Both the position numbers and the translations under genes were made by a program. The notes under the pieces were generated by a model. The model was not told the DNA's origin, did not search any database, and saw only the letters and a list, made by a program, of their open reading frames with translations. This document shows positions 43,111 through 44,338 of a DNA stretch of 44,338 bases, in pieces (the first letter of the stretch is position 1; the number at the start of each line of letters is the position of its first letter). Source of the DNA: Entrophospora sp. SA101. Taxonomy: Eukaryota; Glomeromycota; Glomeromycetes; Entrophosporales; Entrophosporaceae. The stretch spans positions 11,925 to 56,262 of the forward strand of contig CAUDNR010004321.1 of the NCBI GenBank assembly GCA_958430865.1. Reading direction: 5' to 3'.

Positions 43111-44338
43111 TACAGTGTGTAACGAAAAAAATTGCCTTCATGAAAAACTGCATAACTCAACAATCACATGAAACAATTAAATGATACTATATTTATTAGA
43201 AAGTTTATCATGTACTTTATTACATATAAAAATTTTAATACGAAATCCTATCTCCATTTTCCTCTAAAACAAGCTCGCATCTTTTTTTCATCGATAAAAT
43301 TAAATTTTTGACAATATCCTCTGAAATTGCATCCCACTCCTCGACCATAAATCTTTTTAATTCATCAGTATCTTTCGGCATTCGCTTTTCGACATTGTTC
43401 TTGATTATGTGCCACACGTTTTCAATGGGATTGAGGTCCGGGCTATTGGATGGCCAATCAATAGCCTGAATCCCATTTTCGACAATGAAGTTCTTAGCAA
43501 CACGTGAGGTGTGCTTTGGATCGTTGTCTTGTTGCAAACGCCAGTTATTATCATACATACTTTGGGCAGCGGGCAGGAGCTGGGTCTGTAATATATTTAC
43601 GTAAAAAGGTCCATCCATTATGTCAGTAAAACAAAATAATGGTGTTTTTCCCTCTCGAGAAATGCCGCCCCACGCCATAACTTTTTGACGTGATTTTGGT
43701 AATCGGCGGATGGGTCTTTCACCGCTCTTATGCCACCGACGCACTTTGTTTCGAAAAAGGTCAAAGGCTGTCTCGTCAGTGAATATAGTTCTGTCCCAAT
43801 TGTCTTCTAAATGAGCTTGTGCCCATGCTACCCGCATTTCGATATGTTTATTAGTAAGCATTGGAGTTCCGAGGGGTACAGAGCTTTTATAACTTTTTTT
43901 TTTCATATGCCGCCAAATAGCACTATGCGAAATGGAAATATTTTGTGTTGCTTGCACCTTGGATGCAAGTTGCCGTGTTGAAACAGCAGTGTTTCGGTAC
44001 ACATACTGTCCAATTGAGCGAGACACACTTTGTGTAACCTTAGAAAGGCGACCATTACCTTTCTTGTGGCCAATGGTTTCTGTTTCTCGAAGTTTTTTAA
44101 GATTATAATTAATAGTACGAACGGAAATGTTGGTTTTCTTATGTATCTCCTTTGGCGATTGAATACCGCTAAGCCAGTAATGGAGAATTGTTTGCCGTTG
44201 GGCCTCCAAACTCAAGTCAACCATACTTGTAAAGTTACAGGAAGGGGAATAACGAAACTATACAAAATTTTTACTTTGAAAAATGTTTATTTGGATAATA
44301 ATTAATTGAAAATCAAGATGTGTTTTGAGATTTACAAC
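43111..44338 (-). mobile_element. Tc1/mariner element, right end outside the window
   Basis: The left end reads TA (43111-43112, target dinucleotide) then CAGTGTGTAACGAAAAAAAT, a typical Tc1-type terminus. The transposase lies 122 bp inside, on the minus strand. The matching inverted end, expected after 44224, was not found in the last 114 bases and probably lies just beyond the window. The element is not part of the duplication. Confidence 0.8.
43235..44224 (-). CDS. Tc1-type DD34E transposase (329 aa), apparently intact
   Basis: A single undamaged frame of 329 residues, close to the usual 340 for Tc1 transposases. Residues about 1-60 form the first helix-turn-helix (SPKEIHKKTNISVRTINYNL). 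Residues 61-110 form the second DNA-binding half (STRQLASKV, ISISHSAIWRHMKKK). A GNGRL linker recalls the GRPR AT-hook motif. The catalytic triad is complete: D150 in FTDETAF, D233 in QQDNDPKHTS and E268 in SPDLNPIENVW, giving DD34E spacing. It cuts and pastes the element into TA sites. G/C-richer codon use than the neighbouring genes and the lack of any lesion point to a recent arrival. Confidence 0.93.
   Translation of the reverse strand: MVDLSLEAQRQTILHYWLSGIQSPKEIHKKTNISVRTINYNLKKLRETETIGHKKGNGRLSKVTQSVSRSIGQYVYRNTAVSTRQLASKVQATQNISISHSAIWRHMKKKSYKSSVPLGTPMLTNKHIEMRVAWAQAHLEDNWDRTIFTDETAFDLFRNKVRRWHKSGERPIRRLPKSRQKVMAWGGISREGKTPLFCFTDIMDGPFYVNILQTQLLPAAQSMYDNNWRLQQDNDPKHTSRVAKNFIVENGIQAIDWPSNSPDLNPIENVWHIIKNNVEKRMPKDTDELKRFMVEEWDAISEDIVKNLILSMKKRCELVLEENGDRISY

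Noticed and set aside
1..44338. tRNA, rRNA, CRISPR or bacterial operon structure
   Set aside because: No cloverleaf with a GGTTCGAATC-type arm, no rRNA core sequence and no spaced repeat array were seen. The only regular arrays are the coding 24-bp minisatellite and CAA repeats.
44225..44338. Right inverted end of the Tc1 element inside the window
   Set aside because: No complement of CAGTGTGTAACGAAAA was found in the last 114 bases. AATAACGAAACTAT near 44248 is only a chance likeness.

Overview
The window looks like AT-rich nuclear DNA of an early-diverging fungus. An arbuscular mycorrhizal fungus (Glomeromycotina, Rhizophagus-like) fits best. The reasons are BTB-BACK-TLDc genes with one short GTAAG/TAG intron, a decayed Plavaka transposase gene, and two decayed gene families whose remembered relatives are abundant in Rhizophagus. 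No database search was possible, so the assignment is an inference. No rRNA, tRNA or CRISPR array was seen.

The window is organised by a large duplication. Block A (2480-6430), block U (about 6431-14763) and block B (about 14764-26942) form one unit of 24,461 bp. It is followed directly by a second, shortened copy: A' (26941-30891) and B' (about 30897-43074). The B/A' junction has only a 2-bp overlap (TG). The second copy lacks U, a net loss of 8,329 bp. The decayed Plavaka gene runs continuously across the U/B boundary in the first copy and is cut in the second, so A-U-B is the older arrangement. The compared parts of the copies look identical, except for a cluster of mismatches around the deletion point.

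Layout. 1-2480: a hAT-like MITE and most of a frameshifted pseudogene (minus strand). Block A: a long intron-containing pseudogene on the minus strand, resembling a zinc-finger/MULE-like family, with a 24-bp minisatellite that carries a MITE insertion. Block U: one apparently intact BTB-TLDc gene (7995-9637), an orphan copy of its first exon, a fold-back element containing a second MITE, a truncated mitochondrial processing peptidase alpha gene, a 10-N gap, the Gln-rich end of a gene, and most of the Plavaka pseudogene. Block B (and B'): four members of an Asn-rich family, some with a 10-residue repeat and in different states of decay, a second BTB-TLDc gene (minus strand), and small or decayed reading frames. 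43111 to the end: a Tc1/mariner element with an undamaged DD34E transposase frame, inserted 37 bp beyond the end of the duplication.

There are no operons. The likely expressed genes are the BTB-TLDc genes, the Asn-rich 262-residue gene, possibly the Gln-rich gene, and the Tc1 transposase. The rest is mostly transposon debris and broken gene copies. The duplication would double the dose of one BTB-TLDc gene and of the Asn-rich cluster, if it is real and not an assembly artefact.
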